A DNA stretch of 20,440 bases from Fomitopsis serialis (lineage: Eukaryota > Basidiomycota > Agaricomycetes > Polyporales > Fomitopsidaceae): positions 1 through 20,440 of the forward strand of contig NW_025955567.1 in NCBI RefSeq assembly GCF_022376445.1. Direction: 5' to 3'. Shown here in pieces: positions 19,429 through 20,440 of this stretch. The stretch's first letter is position 1. Every line of letters starts with the position of its first letter. The notes below the pieces were generated by a model. The model was not told the DNA's origin and searched no databases. It saw only the letters and a list, made by a program, of their open reading frames with translations. A program made the translations under genes and the position numbers.

Positions 19429-20440
19429 CTAAACCCACGCGACACCGCAGATAGCGAGCGCGTACGCAGAGAGCACTGCCATCGCCACCGCGTCCGACGC
19501 GTACATCGTCTTCATCGACAATTCACTACCCGGTGGCGAGATTGGCCTGCGCGCAACACATCCACGTCAGCACACCGGGTCCCGAACCAGTTCGTATCGT
19601 ACACTCACCAGTAGAAACAGTGCCAGCCCGTTCTTGTTGATCGCGTCAAGCAGCGCCGGCGCGCTCCCCTCGACCGGTGCCCATGCCTGTCGTCTTCTTG
19701 AGCATCACGGGATCGTGCTGCACCTTGAGCTTCGAGTACGGCGAGTAGTCGACTTGGAGAGGGGCGACGCGAAGAACGCGAGGTCGAGGCACATGTAGCC
19801 GAGGATGAAGCTCACGTTGTACGCCGCGATCCAGAGGATGTACTGCAGGTTCACCTGCGGAGACGGTGAGCGGGATACCGTGGCGTCAGACACGAGGTGC
19901 GCTTACCAATCTTCGGGAGACACCGTTGCCGATGCCGAGCAGCTTGCTCCCGCCGAGGAGGGCCCACCACAGGACGGCGTACGAGCACAGCTCGATCGCT
20001 GTCTTGTCGTTCTCGCGCCGCTCCACGGTTGAGTGCGTCTGGCGGGTCTCCGTGGGCCCGTGCTGTCATCGCTCTCGGAGTCGCTGTCGTGCGTGTGCGC
20101 AGACCGGCGAGGAGGGCGCTCTGCGAGTTCTTGCTGGCGCTTGCGGAAGTAGGACGGCGTGGGCGGGAGCAGCAGCGTCCCCGTTGAGAGCCCGAGCAAG
20201 TGAACGCAAGATACCCTGATTCGGAGTCAGCACGGTAGAGTATGTCCAGGAGACGCACCAGATAGGGAGACGATGCCCTCTTTGTTCTGCTGATTAGGCC
20301 GGTGCGCGGCGCGTTGAGAACATAGTCCGTTAGGCCGTGGCTCAAAACGAGTTGTTGCACTGGCTTTTGGTCAGTGAATGAAAGTTGCTAGCCCGTGCGG
20401 ACGTACAGAGCGCGACTGAGACGCCTAGAAGCGAGATCGG
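19429..20440 (-). CDS. GWT1: GWT1/PIGW-type GPI-anchor inositol acyltransferase, partial, with frame breaks
   Basis: An ER multi-pass enzyme that acylates the inositol of GlcN-PI during GPI-anchor synthesis; fungal Gwt1 is the known target of manogepix. The 5' part lies beyond the window. Exons on the minus strand: 20440-20407, 20359-20259, 20215-19907, 19854-19609, 19546-19429, with 43-62 bp introns. Diagnostic blocks: HGLTDYVLNAPR, NKEGIVSL, GLSTGTLLLPPTPSYF, the VSRRL-VNLQYILWIAAYN pair across an intron, GYMCLDLAFF, and LLDAINKNGLALFLL-ANLATG before SMKTMYASD. These match yeast Gwt1 in order and spacing. Homology changes frame seven times, near 20290, 20205, 20056, 19752, 19674, 19528 and 19520. 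Each is explained by one missing base. The stop at 19431-19429 gives a C-terminus slightly shorter than yeast Gwt1. It is either an intact gene with assembly errors or a decayed copy. Confidence 0.85.

Noticed and set aside
19851..20360. 169-codon minus frame taken as a separate protein
   Set aside because: Only its first part is a GWT1 exon; the rest runs through an intron and out of frame.
1..20440. CRISPR arrays, tRNA or rRNA genes and bacterial-type operons
   Set aside because: No regularly spaced repeats, no tRNA-like T-loop plus acceptor pairing and no Shine-Dalgarno-led operon structure were seen; gene structure is eukaryotic.

Overview
The window looks like nuclear DNA of a filamentous basidiomycete, most likely a wood-decay Agaricomycete (Polyporales-like). 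The reasons are: coding regions are cut by many 43-83 bp GT-AG introns, several with CTRAY branch points; coding DNA is GC-rich; and the families present (a Zn2Cys6 regulator with an AT-hook, a sugar porter, kinase-like proteins and expanded nucleotidyltransferase-fold genes) are typical of that group. No database search was possible, so names rest on motifs and family knowledge.

Layout. 1-3449 is GC-rich and gene-poor, with only exon-like fragments. 3450-3770 is a 321 bp MITE-like element with about 80 bp imperfect terminal inverted repeats. 4392-6503 (+) is a Zn2Cys6/AT-hook transcription factor with at least two single-base frame breaks. 7657-6959 (-) and 9239-8481 (-) are two decayed members of a nucleotidyltransferase (NTase) fold family. 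9240-12035 has no recognised gene but ends in the promoter of a complete 11-exon MFS sugar transporter (12036-14165, +). Two more NTase-fold genes, both with the full catalytic signature, follow in tandem (14532-15267 and 15766-16522, +). A kinase-like gene lies on the minus strand (about 18617-17521). The 3' part of a GWT1/PIGW homologue (GPI-anchor inositol acyltransferase, -) runs off the right edge (20440-19429).

Themes. The four NTase-fold genes share a phase-0 intron immediately before the catalytic DxD motif (its expected position in the decayed copies), so they are DNA-level paralogues. The two to the right of the transporter keep the G-S, DxD and distal Asp residues; the two to the left, on the opposite strand, have lost them in different ways. 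This is the nearest thing here to an undescribed system, and its role is unknown. Separately, the GWT1 and transcription-factor exons carry repeated breaks, each explained by one missing base, while the transporter, the kinase-like gene and the two intact NTase genes have no such break. That pattern suggests local assembly error, or decay of duplicate copies, and should be settled before either gene is called a pseudogene.
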